A DNA stretch of 64,000 nt from Streptomyces sp. NBC_01142 (GCF_026341125.1 NZ_JAPEOR010000002.1:2907001-2971000), one strand, 5' to 3'; positions 27,666 to 36,172 are shown, counted from the first letter of the stretch. Numbers and translations are program-made. Notes: generated by a model not told the origin, from the letters alone.

Positions 27666-28466
27666 ATGCGACGACGTCAGGGAGCAGTTCTCGCCGCGGT
27701 CGCGCTCTGCCTCGGCGGGGCGCTGACCGCGTGCGGAAGCGGCAGCGGCGGCGGCTATGTGGCGGTCGGCGCCGCCGGGTCCACGCCGGAGGAGGCACCC
27801 ACGGCTGCCATGCCGCCGAAGGGGAAGGTCGTGCTGGTGCCGCTGGACGGCGGCCCGTCGGCCGGCCGCGGAGGCCCGGGGAAGCCACCGGAGACGTCGG
27901 GGAAGCCGGGCGATCCGGGCGATCCGGGCGATCCGGGCGATCCGCAGACGCCGGGAAGCACCGGTCTGCCTTCCGTACCCGGTGGCACCAGCGGTAGCGG
28001 TAGCGGTAGCGAGGGGACGAGCGGTACGGGAAGTCCTGGCGGCGGTACGGGCGGTACGGGCAGCCCCGGCGGAGACCCCGCCACCCCTGCCCAGCCCGGC
28101 ACCACTCCGCCGAAGCCCACCCCCGCGCCCACTCCGGCACCCAGGCCCACGCCCCCGGGACCCGCCGCGCTCAGTCTCGGCGAGCCGGTCCGGTCGGCGC
28201 TCGACGAGCGCTGGTGCGAGAAGGTGACCGTGGAGTTCCGCAACACCGGCGGCTCACCGGTGGCCTCGGGCACCGTCACCTTCGCCACGCACATCATCGG
28301 CGCGCTCGGCATCGACTGGGCGACCGTCGAGTCGGCTCGGCCGCTGCCCGCGCCGATCGCCGCGGGAGCGGTCGAGAAGAAGGCGTACACCGTGTGTGTG
28401 GACGCCTGGCGGGTGCCGCTGGGCATGCATATCGAGACCCAGGACGTCACCGCCGCATGGAAGTGA
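27666..28466 (+). CDS. Lipoprotein with collagen-like linker
   Basis: 266 residues. The signal peptide ends in a lipobox (LGGALTAC, lipidated Cys near residue 23). A long Gly/Pro/Ser/Thr-rich linker includes the collagen-like run GDPGDPGDPGDPQTPG and further GSGSGSEG repeats. The C-terminal domain (about 165-266) is beta-rich: WCEKVTVEFRNTGGSPVASG, then VTFATHIIGALGIDWATV and YTVCVDAWRVPLGMHIETQD, with two cysteines likely paired. It should display a small beta domain away from the membrane. Family and function unknown to me. Confidence 0.8.
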   Translation: MRRRQGAVLAAVALCLGGALTACGSGSGGGYVAVGAAGSTPEEAPTAAMPPKGKVVLVPLDGGPSAGRGGPGKPPETSGKPGDPGDPGDPGDPQTPGSTGLPSVPGGTSGSGSGSEGTSGTGSPGGGTGGTGSPGGDPATPAQPGTTPPKPTPAPTPAPRPTPPGPAALSLGEPVRSALDERWCEKVTVEFRNTGGSPVASGTVTFATHIIGALGIDWATVESARPLPAPIAAGAVEKKAYTVCVDAWRVPLGMHIETQDVTAAWK

Positions 28467-28518
28467 TCCGCGCGACCTGACCGGGCGAGCGATCCTGCCG
28501 AGCGGTCTGGCGAGCGAT

Positions 28519-28737
28519 CTAGCGGAGGGCGAGCCAGGCCACCGCGCCGAGAATCGCGACGGCCGCGACGACACCGAGGATCAGTCCGACCCGCGAGCCC
28601 GACTGGGCGGCGGGAGTCGCCTGCCGGCCCTGCGGCGCGGCCTCGTCGACGAAGGCGCGGAACATCTGGGTGCTGCCCGCGGGGTCGTAGTTGCCCTCGG
28701 GGCCCTGACCTTGGGGAGCATGGGGGTTGTGTGCCAT
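28519..28737 (-). CDS. 72-residue single-pass membrane protein
   Basis: From ATG 28737 (AHNPHAPQGQGPEGNYDPAG): a cytoplasmic, polar N-terminal half with FRAFVDEAAPQGR and a C-terminal transmembrane helix (VGLILGVVAAVAILGAVAWLAL) ending in R, so it is tail-anchored. It is convergent with the lipoprotein gene. Similar short tail-anchored proteins are common in Streptomyces; no role known. Confidence 0.72.
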   Translation of the reverse strand: MAHNPHAPQGQGPEGNYDPAGSTQMFRAFVDEAAPQGRQATPAAQSGSRVGLILGVVAAVAILGAVAWLALR

Positions 28738-28910
28738 GGGGATGGACCCTAGCGAACCCGGGTCCCCCGCCCAACCCCGGGCAGCGGGCGAAGCCGTTCC
28801 CGAGCAGGCCGTGAACCGAGCCATGACCGGGCCGTGACCCGCATTGACCGGGCGCGGGGGAAGGCTTTGGGGTTCCTTTACCCCTCTCCACCCGTTTTCG
28901 TTTGCCTGTA

Positions 28911-28934
28911 GCAACCAACGGCTTCTATGGTTGC
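28911..28934. promoter_or_regulatory. MarR-type operator
   Basis: GCAACCA (28911-28917) and TGGTTGC (28928-28934) form an inverted repeat with a 10-base spacer, about 30 bases before the MarR start. Further TTGCC and AGCAAC half-sites flank it. It is the expected autoregulatory site for this MarR-MFS operon. Confidence 0.65.
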
Positions 28935-28962
28935 CCTAAGCAACAAGATGCCGGGGAGGGCC

Positions 28963-29454
28963 ATGGCCGAGCGAAGCGGGTACGAGGAACTGGCCCGGCA
29001 GGTCAGTGCCGTGGGAGCCGTGAAACGGAGCCTCGCGCGGATTCTGCCCGCCGAGTGCCCCTCCGGATCCGCCGCCGTACTGGCCCTCGTCGACCGGTAC
29101 GGCCAGATGCGGATGAGCCGCCTCGCCGAGCTGCTCGCCGTCGACATGTCGGTGACCAGCCGGCATGTGGCCCACGTCGTGGAACGCGGCTGGATCGAGC
29201 GCTCGCCCGACCCGGACGACCGGCGCTCCCGCATCCTGCGGCTCACCCCCACGGGCGAGGACATGCTCGACGACCTCAGCCGTCGGACCACGGACATGTT
29301 CGCCCACTACCTCAAGGACTGGTCCGACGAAGAAGTCGGACAGCTCAACGCGCTGCTGGCCCGCCTCCGGGAATCCGTCGGGGACTGCCGGGCCCACGCC
29401 ACTCGTACACCCGCACAGACCCGTACACCTGCACAGACCCGTACACCCGCATAG
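28963..29454 (+). CDS. MarR-family regulator
   Basis: 163 residues from ATG 28963 with GGGGAGGG upstream; an earlier in-frame ATG at 28927 lies in the operator and is less likely. The winged helix is clear: GQMRMSRLAELLAVDMSVTSRHVAHVVERGWIERSPDPDDRRSRILRLTPTG. The last 15 or so residues are a TRTPAQ repeat encoded by an 18-bp tandem repeat. It is followed after 16 bases by an MFS pump gene, so it very likely represses that pump. Confidence 0.9.
   Translation: MAERSGYEELARQVSAVGAVKRSLARILPAECPSGSAAVLALVDRYGQMRMSRLAELLAVDMSVTSRHVAHVVERGWIERSPDPDDRRSRILRLTPTGEDMLDDLSRRTTDMFAHYLKDWSDEEVGQLNALLARLRESVGDCRAHATRTPAQTRTPAQTRTPA
29403..29450 (+). repeat. 18-bp tandem repeat inside the MarR gene
   Basis: CGTACACCCGCACAGACC and near-identical copies follow each other about 2.7 times, encoding RTPAQT repeats at the C-terminus. 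A multiple of three keeps the frame, so the copy number could vary between strains. Confidence 0.8.
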
Positions 29455-29470
29455 AAACGTAAGGAAGTTC

Positions 29471-31933
29471 ATGGCTACGACCCGTCCCCTGCCTCCGGCG
29501 GGGAGGACCCATCCAGCCGATGGTGCGGTCGGCCACGTCAAGCATGGAGGCCACTCCCCCGCGGACGGCGCGCCGATGACACACCGGCAGATCATGGAGG
29601 CGTTGTCCGGGCTGCTGCTCGGCATGTTCGTCGCCATCCTGTCGTCGACGATCGTCTCCAACGCCCTGCCGGAGATCATCACCGACCTCGGTGGCGGGCA
29701 GAGCGCCTACACCTGGGTGGTGACGGCCTCGCTGCTCGCGATGACCGCGACCACCCCGCTGTGGGGCAAGCTCTCCGACCTCTTCTCCAAGAAGCTGCTG
29801 GTCCAGATAGCTCTGGTCATCTATGTGCTGGGATCGGTGGTCGCCGGACTCTCGCAGAGCGCGGGCATGCTGATCGCCTGCCGCGTGGTCCAGGGCATCG
29901 GCGTCGGCGGTCTCTCCGCCCTCGCGCAGATCGTGATGGCCGCGATGATCTCCCCGCGCGAGCGCGGCCGCTACAGCGGCTACCTCGGCGCGACCTTCGC
30001 CGTCGCGACCGTCGGCGGCCCGCTGCTCGGCGGCGTGGTCACCGACACCGACTGGCTCGGCTGGCGCTGGTGCTTCTATGTCGGCGTGCCCTTCGCGATC
30101 ATCGCGCTGATCGTGCTCCAGAAGACCCTGAAGCTCCCGGTCGTGAAGCGTCAGGTCAAGGTCGACTGGTCGGGCGCCTTCTTCATCAGCGCGGCGGTCT
30201 CGCTGCTGCTGGTCTGGGTGACCTTCGCGGGCGACAAGTACGACTGGATCTCGTGGCAGACGTACGCCATGGTCGGCGGCTCGATCGTGCTGGGCGCGCT
30301 CTTCCTCCTGGTGGAGTCGAAGGCGAGCGAGCCGATCATCCCGCTGCGGCTGTTCCGCAACCGCACCATCACGCTGGCGTCGCTGGCCTCGCTCTTCGTC
30401 GGCGTCGCCATGTTCGCGGGCACGGTCTTCTTCAGCCAGTACTTCCAGCTGGCGCGCGACAAGTCGCCGACCATGTCCGGCGTCATGACCATCCCGATGA
30501 TCGGCGGCCTGTTCGTCTCGTCGACCGTCTCGGGCATGGTCATCACCAAGACGGGCCGCTGGAAGGCCTGGCTGGTCGTGGGCGGCGTGCTGGTGACGGC
30601 GGGTCTCGGGCTGCTCGGCACGATGCGGTACGACACCGAGTACTGGCGCATCGCGATCTTCATGGCCGTCCTGGGCCTCGGCCTCGGCATGATGATGCAG
30701 AACCTGGTGCTCTGCACACAGAACCAGGTGGCCCCCGAGGACCTCGGCTCGGCAAGCTCGGTCGTCACCTTCTTCCGGTCCCTGGGCGGCGCGATCGGCG
30801 TCTCCGCGCTGGGCGCGGTCATGGCCAACCGGGTCACGCACTACGTCAAGGACGGGCTCACCGAGCTCGGCCCGCAGGGCGCCTCGCTGGGCCACGGCGG
30901 CACGGGCGGCGGAGGCATCCCCGACCTGGACAAGCTGCCCGCTCCGATCCGTACGGTGATGGAGACCGCGTACGGACACGGTGTCGCCGACGTCTTCCTC
31001 TACTCGGCACCGTTCGCGCTGCTCGCGTTCCTGGTGACCGTGTTCATCAAGGAGGTCGCGCTGAAGAGCAACGCGGCGCCGGAGACGGCGGCGCCGGAGG
31101 CTGTCGCGGCTGCCGAGGCACCCGTTCCGGCCGTGGCCGTCGAGACCGTTCCGCTCCCCACGGCCGGCGGCACACCGGTAGGGGGCGTGGTGCGCGGCTC
31201 CGAGGGCGCGGCGGTGCCCCGGGCCGCTGTCACCCTGATCTCGCCGGCCGGACGGCAGTTCGGCCGCTCGGTCGCCCAGGCCGACGGCAGCTACGCGCTG
31301 GACGCCCCGGGCCCGGGGTCGTACGTCCTGATCGCCTCCGCCGACGGCTTCCAGCCGCAGGCATCCACGGTGATCGTCGGCGATGAGCCGCTGGCGTACG
31401 ACATCCTCCTCTCCGGCACGAGCGGACTCGCCGGGACCGTGCGGGCAGCCGAGGGCGGGACACCGGTCGAGGGCGCGATGGTCGTCGTCACGGATGTACG
31501 CGGCGAAGTGCTGGCCGCCGGGAAGAGCTCCGGGCAGGGCGAGTTCGCTTTCGCCGAGCTGGTCCCCGGTGCGGTGACGGTGGCGCTGAACGCCGTCGGC
31601 CACCGGCCGCTGGCCCTGCCCGTGGAGATCGGCGGCCAGGGTGTGACCCGTATCGAGGTCGTCCTGCAGGCCGGAGCCCTGGTCCGGGGCACCGTCAGCG
31701 GCGGCATCGGCGGGCAGCCGCTGGCGGACGCCCGGGTGACGCTGGTGGACGCCGCGGGGAACGTGGCCGCCACCGCGAGGACCGGGGACGACGGGGCGTA
31801 CGCCTTCGCCGACCTGGACGCGGGGGAGTACACGGTCATCGCGACCGGGTACCCGCCGGTGGCGAGCGTGCTGACGGTGGCCGGCCGCGGGATCGAGGGC
31901 CACGACATCGAACTCGCCCACCCCGGCGAGTAA
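29471..31933 (+). CDS. MFS drug antiporter fused to carboxypeptidase-regulatory-like beta domains
   Basis: 820 residues. Residues about 40-535 are an EmrB/QacA-type 14-helix transporter: LLGMFVAILSSTIVSNALPEI, then LWGKLSDLFSKKLL and GGPLLGGVVTDTDWLGWRW. After an Ala/Pro-rich linker (535-565) come three beta-sandwich repeats of the CarboxypepD_reg type: TPVGGVVRGSEGAAVPRAAVTL, then GLAGTVRAAEGGTPVEGAMV, then VRGTVSGGIGGQPLADARVTL, each with a YAL/FAFAEL and GxYTVIA ending. With 14 helices the C-terminus should be cytoplasmic, which is unusual for such domains. The next gene carries the same domain type. Confidence 0.9.
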   Translation: MATTRPLPPAGRTHPADGAVGHVKHGGHSPADGAPMTHRQIMEALSGLLLGMFVAILSSTIVSNALPEIITDLGGGQSAYTWVVTASLLAMTATTPLWGKLSDLFSKKLLVQIALVIYVLGSVVAGLSQSAGMLIACRVVQGIGVGGLSALAQIVMAAMISPRERGRYSGYLGATFAVATVGGPLLGGVVTDTDWLGWRWCFYVGVPFAIIALIVLQKTLKLPVVKRQVKVDWSGAFFISAAVSLLLVWVTFAGDKYDWISWQTYAMVGGSIVLGALFLLVESKASEPIIPLRLFRNRTITLASLASLFVGVAMFAGTVFFSQYFQLARDKSPTMSGVMTIPMIGGLFVSSTVSGMVITKTGRWKAWLVVGGVLVTAGLGLLGTMRYDTEYWRIAIFMAVLGLGLGMMMQNLVLCTQNQVAPEDLGSASSVVTFFRSLGGAIGVSALGAVMANRVTHYVKDGLTELGPQGASLGHGGTGGGGIPDLDKLPAPIRTVMETAYGHGVADVFLYSAPFALLAFLVTVFIKEVALKSNAAPETAAPEAVAAAEAPVPAVAVETVPLPTAGGTPVGGVVRGSEGAAVPRAAVTLISPAGRQFGRSVAQADGSYALDAPGPGSYVLIASADGFQPQASTVIVGDEPLAYDILLSGTSGLAGTVRAAEGGTPVEGAMVVVTDVRGEVLAAGKSSGQGEFAFAELVPGAVTVALNAVGHRPLALPVEIGGQGVTRIEVVLQAGALVRGTVSGGIGGQPLADARVTLVDAAGNVAATARTGDDGAYAFADLDAGEYTVIATGYPPVASVLTVAGRGIEGHDIELAHPGE

Positions 31934-31995
31934 TTGAGCCCCCGGGCCGGACGTTCGCCCTGTAGCGGAGGCGAGCGCCCGCCCGGTGCGGGAAT

Positions 31996-32028
31996 GGGGG
32001 CGGCAGGCAGGGACGGCCTGCCGCCCCC
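31996..32028 (+). terminator. Hairpin between the MFS fusion and YceI genes
   Basis: Perfect 13-bp stem GGGGGCGGCAGGC / GCCTGCCGCCCCC with a 7-base loop, then GACTTTTCGG. The ribosome site AAGGAG of the YceI gene starts 12 bases later. It probably terminates only part of the transcripts and so sets the ratio of the two proteins. Confidence 0.8.
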
Positions 32029-32052
32029 GACTTTTCGGCAAGGAGAAACGCG

Positions 32053-32883
32053 ATGGGTGGCGTGGGACTTCACGCACAGGTACGGACGCGGGACGGCTGG
32101 GCGGTCTCGCACGCGATCGTGACGGTGACCGACATGACCGGCGCACAGATGCTGCGGGCGGCGGCGGACGGGGACGGCGTGGTGACCACGGCCGGTCCCC
32201 TGGCCCCGGGGCCGTACACGGTGATCGTGACGGCGCTCGGGTACGCGCCCGCCGCCTCCACCGCGCTGGTGACGGCGAGCGGCCGGGCCGAGGTGGGCAC
32301 GGTGGTGCTGGCCCGCCGGGGCGGCGTGGAACTGCCACCGCCGGGGGCGTGGTCGCTGGACCCGGCGCACTCCTCGGTACGGGCGGCCGCCCAGCATCTG
32401 GGGATCTCCAGCGTGCACGGCCGTTTCACGGAGTTCGGCGGCCGGATCGAGATCGCGGCCGACCTGGCCCGGTCCCGGGTCGACGCGGTGATCCGGGCAG
32501 CCTCCATCGACACCGGCAACGGCCTGCGGGACAAGCACCTCACGTCCCCGGACTTCCTGGACGCGGAGCGGTTCCCGGAGATCACGTACCGCAGCCACGG
32601 CCTGACCCCGGCGGGGCCCGACCGCTGGACGGTACGCGGTGAACTCACGCTGCACGGTGTCGTACGCGCAGTGGACCTGGACCTCGGCTACTTGGGTACG
32701 GGCCCGGATCCGTGGGGTGGGGTGCGGGCGGCGTTCCGCGCGACGGCGGAGCTGCACCGCGAGGACTTCGCGATGAACTACAACCAGGTGGTGCAGGCGG
32801 GGATCTCGGCGATCGGCACGACGCTGAAGGTGGAGCTCGACATGCAGGCGGTGCAGGGCGAGTCCTTGCCGACGGGCGAATAG
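32053..32883 (+). CDS. YceI-family protein with N-terminal carboxypeptidase-regulatory-like domain
   Basis: 276 residues from ATG 32053 with AAGGAG. Residues 1-90 are one beta-sandwich repeat (VGLHAQVRTRDGWAVSHAIV then TAGPLAPGPYTVIVTALGYAP) like those fused to the transporter upstream. Residues about 95-270 are a YceI lipocalin-like barrel: WSLDPAHSSVRAAAQHLGIS, then VHGRFTEFGGRIEIA, SIDTGNGLRDKHLTSPDFLD and HREDFAMNYNQ. YceI barrels bind isoprenoid-type lipids. There is no signal peptide, so it should be cytoplasmic. It shares an operon with the MFS fusion through a partial terminator. Confidence 0.9.
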   Translation: MGGVGLHAQVRTRDGWAVSHAIVTVTDMTGAQMLRAAADGDGVVTTAGPLAPGPYTVIVTALGYAPAASTALVTASGRAEVGTVVLARRGGVELPPPGAWSLDPAHSSVRAAAQHLGISSVHGRFTEFGGRIEIAADLARSRVDAVIRAASIDTGNGLRDKHLTSPDFLDAERFPEITYRSHGLTPAGPDRWTVRGELTLHGVVRAVDLDLGYLGTGPDPWGGVRAAFRATAELHREDFAMNYNQVVQAGISAIGTTLKVELDMQAVQGESLPTGE

Positions 32884-32893
32884 GCTGCCGCGC

Positions 32894-33364
32894 ATGGCAC
32901 CCAATATCGCCACCAACACCACGGTGGACCTGGACCGGTTGCTGGAGTTCGTACGCCCCCGGCACCGTGCGATCCTGCTGACGGCCCGCGCCTCGGACGG
33001 CGGCCCCCAGGGCTCCCCGCTGACGTGCGGCGTCGACGACGCGGGCCGGATCGTCGTCTCCACCTACCCCGAGCGCGCCAAGACCCGCAACGCGAAGCGT
33101 GACCCGCAGGTCAGCGTGATCGTCCTGTCCGACGACTGGGACGGCCCATGGGTCCAGATCGACGGCACGGCGGAGGTGATCGACTCCCCGGAGTCGGTGG
33201 AGCCGCTGGTGGAGTACTTCCGCAACATCTCGGGAGAGCACCCGGACTGGGACGAGTACCGGCAGGCGATGGTGAAGCAGGGAAAGTCGATCATCCGCAT
33301 CACCCCGGACCGGTGGGGGCCGATCGCGAAGGGCGGCTTCCCGGCGAGACTCGGCGGGGCGTGA
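32894..33364 (+). CDS. PPOX-class (F420-dependent type) oxidoreductase
   Basis: 156 residues from ATG 32894, 10 bases after the YceI stop. A split-barrel flavin/deazaflavin domain: LLEFVRPRHRAILLTARASD, then GSPLTCGVDDAGRIVVSTYPERAKTRNAKRDPQVSVIVLSDD and WVQIDGTAEVID. The AKTRNAKRDP segment is the usual cofactor-phosphate contact. Members reduce small molecules with F420H2 or bind heme or FMN; the substrate is unknown. It may be the last gene of the MarR operon. Confidence 0.85.
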   Translation: MAPNIATNTTVDLDRLLEFVRPRHRAILLTARASDGGPQGSPLTCGVDDAGRIVVSTYPERAKTRNAKRDPQVSVIVLSDDWDGPWVQIDGTAEVIDSPESVEPLVEYFRNISGEHPDWDEYRQAMVKQGKSIIRITPDRWGPIAKGGFPARLGGA

Positions 33365-33609
33365 CCGGGACCCCGGAGCCCGCACCGATACCGGATCCCG
33401 CGGCACACGGCCCGGACACCGGCAGGCGGCACACCCCCGAGCCCGCGCCAGGACAAGCAGCCACGCCAGGACACGAACCCGCGCGAGGACACGAACCCGC
33501 GCCACGCACCCGGCTCGGCCCGGACGGGTCACAGGCGCCCGGGGTACGGGCGCCCGGGGTACGGACCCGGAGTACAGGCGCCCGGAGTACAGGCGGCCCG
33601 GGATACGGG
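33365..33609. other. Degenerate repeat-rich convergent region
   Basis: Left part of a 386-base gap between converging genes. It contains short imperfect repeats (GGACACGAACCCGCG around 33470-33500, and GCGCCCGGGGTACGG-type units from about 33533) that grade into the perfect 13-bp array. No gene is seen. Confidence 0.6.
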
Positions 33610-33712
33610 CCCGGGGTACAGGCCCGGGGTACAGGCCCGGGGTACAGGCCCGGGGTACAGGCCCGGGGTACAGGCCCGGGGTACAGGCCCGGGGTACAGG
33701 CCCGGGTACAGG
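33610..33712. repeat. 13-bp tandem repeat array
   Basis: CCCGGGGTACAGG occurs seven times in perfect tandem (33610-33700), followed by one 12-bp copy lacking a G (33701-33712) and preceded by diverged copies. It lies between the 3' ends of the PPOX and TetR genes. Thirteen is not a multiple of three, so it is not selected as coding sequence. Confidence 0.97.
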
Positions 33713-33750
33713 TCACCCGGGGCCCAACAGGGCCCGGCGCCCCGGGAAAC

Positions 33751-34515
33751 CTACGCGCGAGCGACCATCGCTTCGATGCCCGCCACCAGCAGGTCCAGCG
33801 CGAACCCGAAGTCCCTCTCCCGCATCTCCTCCACCGTGTCGCCCCCGCGGGCCTCCATCAGTTCCGATGCGTGCTCGAAGCTCTTCTTGAACGCCGGCTG
33901 CTCGCTGATCGTCCCCATCGCCTGGTGGAAGTACTCGTCCTGGCTCATCCCCGCCGTCGCGCACCGCTCGATGAAGTGCCCCTCGATCGTTCCGAACCCG
34001 TACACGAACTGGAACACCGCCGCGAGCCCGCCCATCTGCCCGTGCGGTGGCAGCCCGGTGTTCCGCATGACCTGCTGCACCGCGAGCGAGAACCCCATCG
34101 AGTGCGGGCCGATGTTCAGGAACGTACCGATCAGCGGCGACACCCACGGGTGCCGCACCAGCAACGCCCGGTATCCGCCCGCCAGTTCCCGCAGCTGGTC
34201 CCGCCAGTCCCCCTCCGCGCTCACGTCCGGGAGCGGGAAGGTACCGAAGGCCGCATCGAGGGCAAGCTCCAGCAGATCGTCCTTGGTGTCCACGTACCAG
34301 TAGACCGACATCGCGGTGACGTTCAGCTCCGCGGCCAGCCGCCGCATCGAGAACTTCGCCGCCCCCTCCGCGTCCAGCAGCCGGACCGTCGCCTCGATGA
34401 TCTTGTCGCGGTCCAGACCGTCCGGCTGGCCCGACCTTCGGCCGCGGTCCGCCTTGCCGTCCAGCCACACACTGGTCCGCGCGGGACCCTTCGCGCGGTC
34501 GGCCGCACTCACCAT
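33751..34515 (-). CDS. TetR/AcrR-family repressor with TetR_C_1-type domain
   Basis: 254 residues from ATG 34515. After a basic leader (about 1-33), the helix-turn-helix reads RDKIIEATVRLLDAEGAAKF then SMRRLAAELNVTAMSVYWYVDTKDDLLELAL. The ligand domain has WRDQLRELAGGYRALLVRHPWVSPLIGTFLNIG. It follows the MFS gene on the same strand by 70 bases, so pump and repressor are co-transcribed and both under the palindrome near 36134-36172, a self-limiting circuit. Confidence 0.9.
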   Translation of the reverse strand: MVSAADRAKGPARTSVWLDGKADRGRRSGQPDGLDRDKIIEATVRLLDAEGAAKFSMRRLAAELNVTAMSVYWYVDTKDDLLELALDAAFGTFPLPDVSAEGDWRDQLRELAGGYRALLVRHPWVSPLIGTFLNIGPHSMGFSLAVQQVMRNTGLPPHGQMGGLAAVFQFVYGFGTIEGHFIERCATAGMSQDEYFHQAMGTISEQPAFKKSFEHASELMEARGGDTVEEMRERDFGFALDLLVAGIEAMVARA

Positions 34516-34585
34516 CGCGCACCCTCCTCGGTTCTTGCCGGCCGGGCGGACGGGCCGGAACGGGCTGGTCCGCCCCCTTCCGATG

Positions 34586-36124
34586 CTATGCCGCGGCCTT
34601 GGGTGAGTCTGCCTGCTCCGCCCGCCGCAGCAGCATCGCCGCCAGCAGTCCGCCGAGCAGCACCGCCACCGCGCCGACCAGCTGGCTGGTCTGAAGCCCC
34701 GAGGCGAAGGCGTCCGAGATCCGCTCCTGTTCCCCCGCGTCCCCGGCCGCTGCCAGCGCCGTGGGAAGCGAGGCCGCCCCCGCCACCGCCGGTACGAGCG
34801 CGGTGAAGCGGGAGTTCAGTACGGCACCGAGGACGGCGACGCCGAGCCCGTTCCCGAACTCGGCGAGGGTGCCGTTCACCCCCGCCCCCACACCCGCCTT
34901 CTCCGGCGGAATCGCACTCATGATCGCGTTGGCCATGGCCGGCATGGAGAGCGCGACGCCCGCGCCCATCACCACCAGTCCGAGCAGCATCCCTCCGTAC
35001 CCGTCGCCGCCGAGCACCGCGATCGCCGCGAGGCCGGCGGACACCAGGGTCATTCCGGCGGCAATGGTCCCGGGAGTGCCGAGCCTCGGCAGCAGCCGCG
35101 CCCCCACACCCGTGAGGTTGAGGGCGATGACGGTCAGCGCGAGCGGAGCCGTACGCAGACCGGCGTCCAGCGGCCCGTACCCGAGGACGAACTGCAGATG
35201 CTGGGTGAGCAGAAAGAGTGAGCCGCCCATGCCGAAGGCAACGAGGATCGCGCCCGCCACCGCGCCGATGAAGCGCTGGTTGCGGAAGAAGTGCATGTCC
35301 AGCATGGGGTACGGGATCCGCAGCTCCCAGAGCACGAAAACGCCGAGGACGAGTACGCCGGCGGTGGCCGGGGCCAGCACATGGAGAGAGGTCCAGCCGT
35401 GCTCGGGCCCGGAGATGATCGCGTACACGACAGCGGTCATACCGACCGTGGAGAGCAGCGCGCCGAGCAGATCGGGGCGGTCGCCCTGAACTGGGGATCC
35501 GGAGGCCGTTCCCCGGAAGTACGAAGCCTTCGACTCCGGCACGAGCGCGACCACCGCGAACAGTCCGATCGCCGCCACCGGGATGTTGATCAGGAAGATC
35601 GCGCCCCACCAGAAGTGGTCGAGCATGATCCCGCCGATCAGCGGACCGGCCGCGAAGCCGAGGGAGTTGACGGTGGACCAGAGGCCGATGGCCTTGACCC
35701 GCTCGGTGTCGTCGAAGATCTGGACGACGACGGCGAGGGTCGTCGTCATCAGCAGCGCGCCGCCGATGCCCATGCCTGCGCGGGCGGCGATCAGCTGGTT
35801 CGCGGACTGGGCGAGCCCGGCCGCGAGCGAGCCGACGCCGAAGAGGGCGAGGCCCGCGACGAGCATCTTCTTGCGGCCGTAGCGGTCGGCTGCGCTGCCC
35901 GCGGTGAGCAGCAGGCCCGACTGGACCAGCGAATAGGCGTTGATCATCCACTGGATGTCGGCGGTGGAGGCGTCGAGCTCCCGGGTGAGGGAGGGGATCG
36001 CGACGCTGAGAACAGTGTTGTCGAGCAGCACGGTGAGCTGGGCAAGACAGATGACCCCGAGGATCAGCCAGCGCTGCGGGTGGCCGGTGGGGGACGGGTG
36101 GGTCTCGGCGGTCGTCGCCGTCAT
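34586..36124 (-). CDS. MFS drug-proton antiporter, 14-helix type
   Basis: 512 residues from ATG 36124, with AAGGAG upstream. Starts TATTAETHPSPTGHPQRWL, then LAQLTVLLDNTVLSVAIPSL (motif D), DRYGRKKMLVAGLALFGVGS (motif A) and AAGPLIGGIMLDHFWWGAIF (motif C region). The C-terminal end is cytoplasmic (LRRAEQADSPKAAA). It is the first gene of an operon with a TetR repressor. Substrate unknown; exporters of this type often carry toxic aromatic or lipophilic compounds. Confidence 0.92.
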   Translation of the reverse strand: MTATTAETHPSPTGHPQRWLILGVICLAQLTVLLDNTVLSVAIPSLTRELDASTADIQWMINAYSLVQSGLLLTAGSAADRYGRKKMLVAGLALFGVGSLAAGLAQSANQLIAARAGMGIGGALLMTTTLAVVVQIFDDTERVKAIGLWSTVNSLGFAAGPLIGGIMLDHFWWGAIFLINIPVAAIGLFAVVALVPESKASYFRGTASGSPVQGDRPDLLGALLSTVGMTAVVYAIISGPEHGWTSLHVLAPATAGVLVLGVFVLWELRIPYPMLDMHFFRNQRFIGAVAGAILVAFGMGGSLFLLTQHLQFVLGYGPLDAGLRTAPLALTVIALNLTGVGARLLPRLGTPGTIAAGMTLVSAGLAAIAVLGGDGYGGMLLGLVVMGAGVALSMPAMANAIMSAIPPEKAGVGAGVNGTLAEFGNGLGVAVLGAVLNSRFTALVPAVAGAASLPTALAAAGDAGEQERISDAFASGLQTSQLVGAVAVLLGGLLAAMLLRRAEQADSPKAAA

Positions 36125-36133
36125 GCACGCTCC

Positions 36134-36172
36134 TTGTACGGTGTACGGGAAGTCTTCCCGTACACCGTACAA
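36134..36172. promoter_or_regulatory. 39-bp perfect palindrome, TetR operator candidate
   Basis: Arms TTGTACGGTGTACGGGAAG and CTTCCCGTACACCGTACAA are exact inverted copies around a single T, ending 10 bases before the MFS start on its strand. Additional GTAT half-sites follow (GTATTCCCATAC near 36173). Such long perfect palindromes are unusual; two overlapping TetR dimers could bind. Confidence 0.85.

Noticed and set aside
33530..33712. CRISPR array
   Set aside because: The 13-bp units are contiguous with no spacers, and no cas genes are nearby.
33415..33716. Possible secreted repeat protein from the 13-bp array (PGLYPGPVPRACT-type units)
   Set aside because: Three frames give repeats automatically from a 13-bp unit; there is no signal peptide with a ribosome site and the flanks are non-coding.
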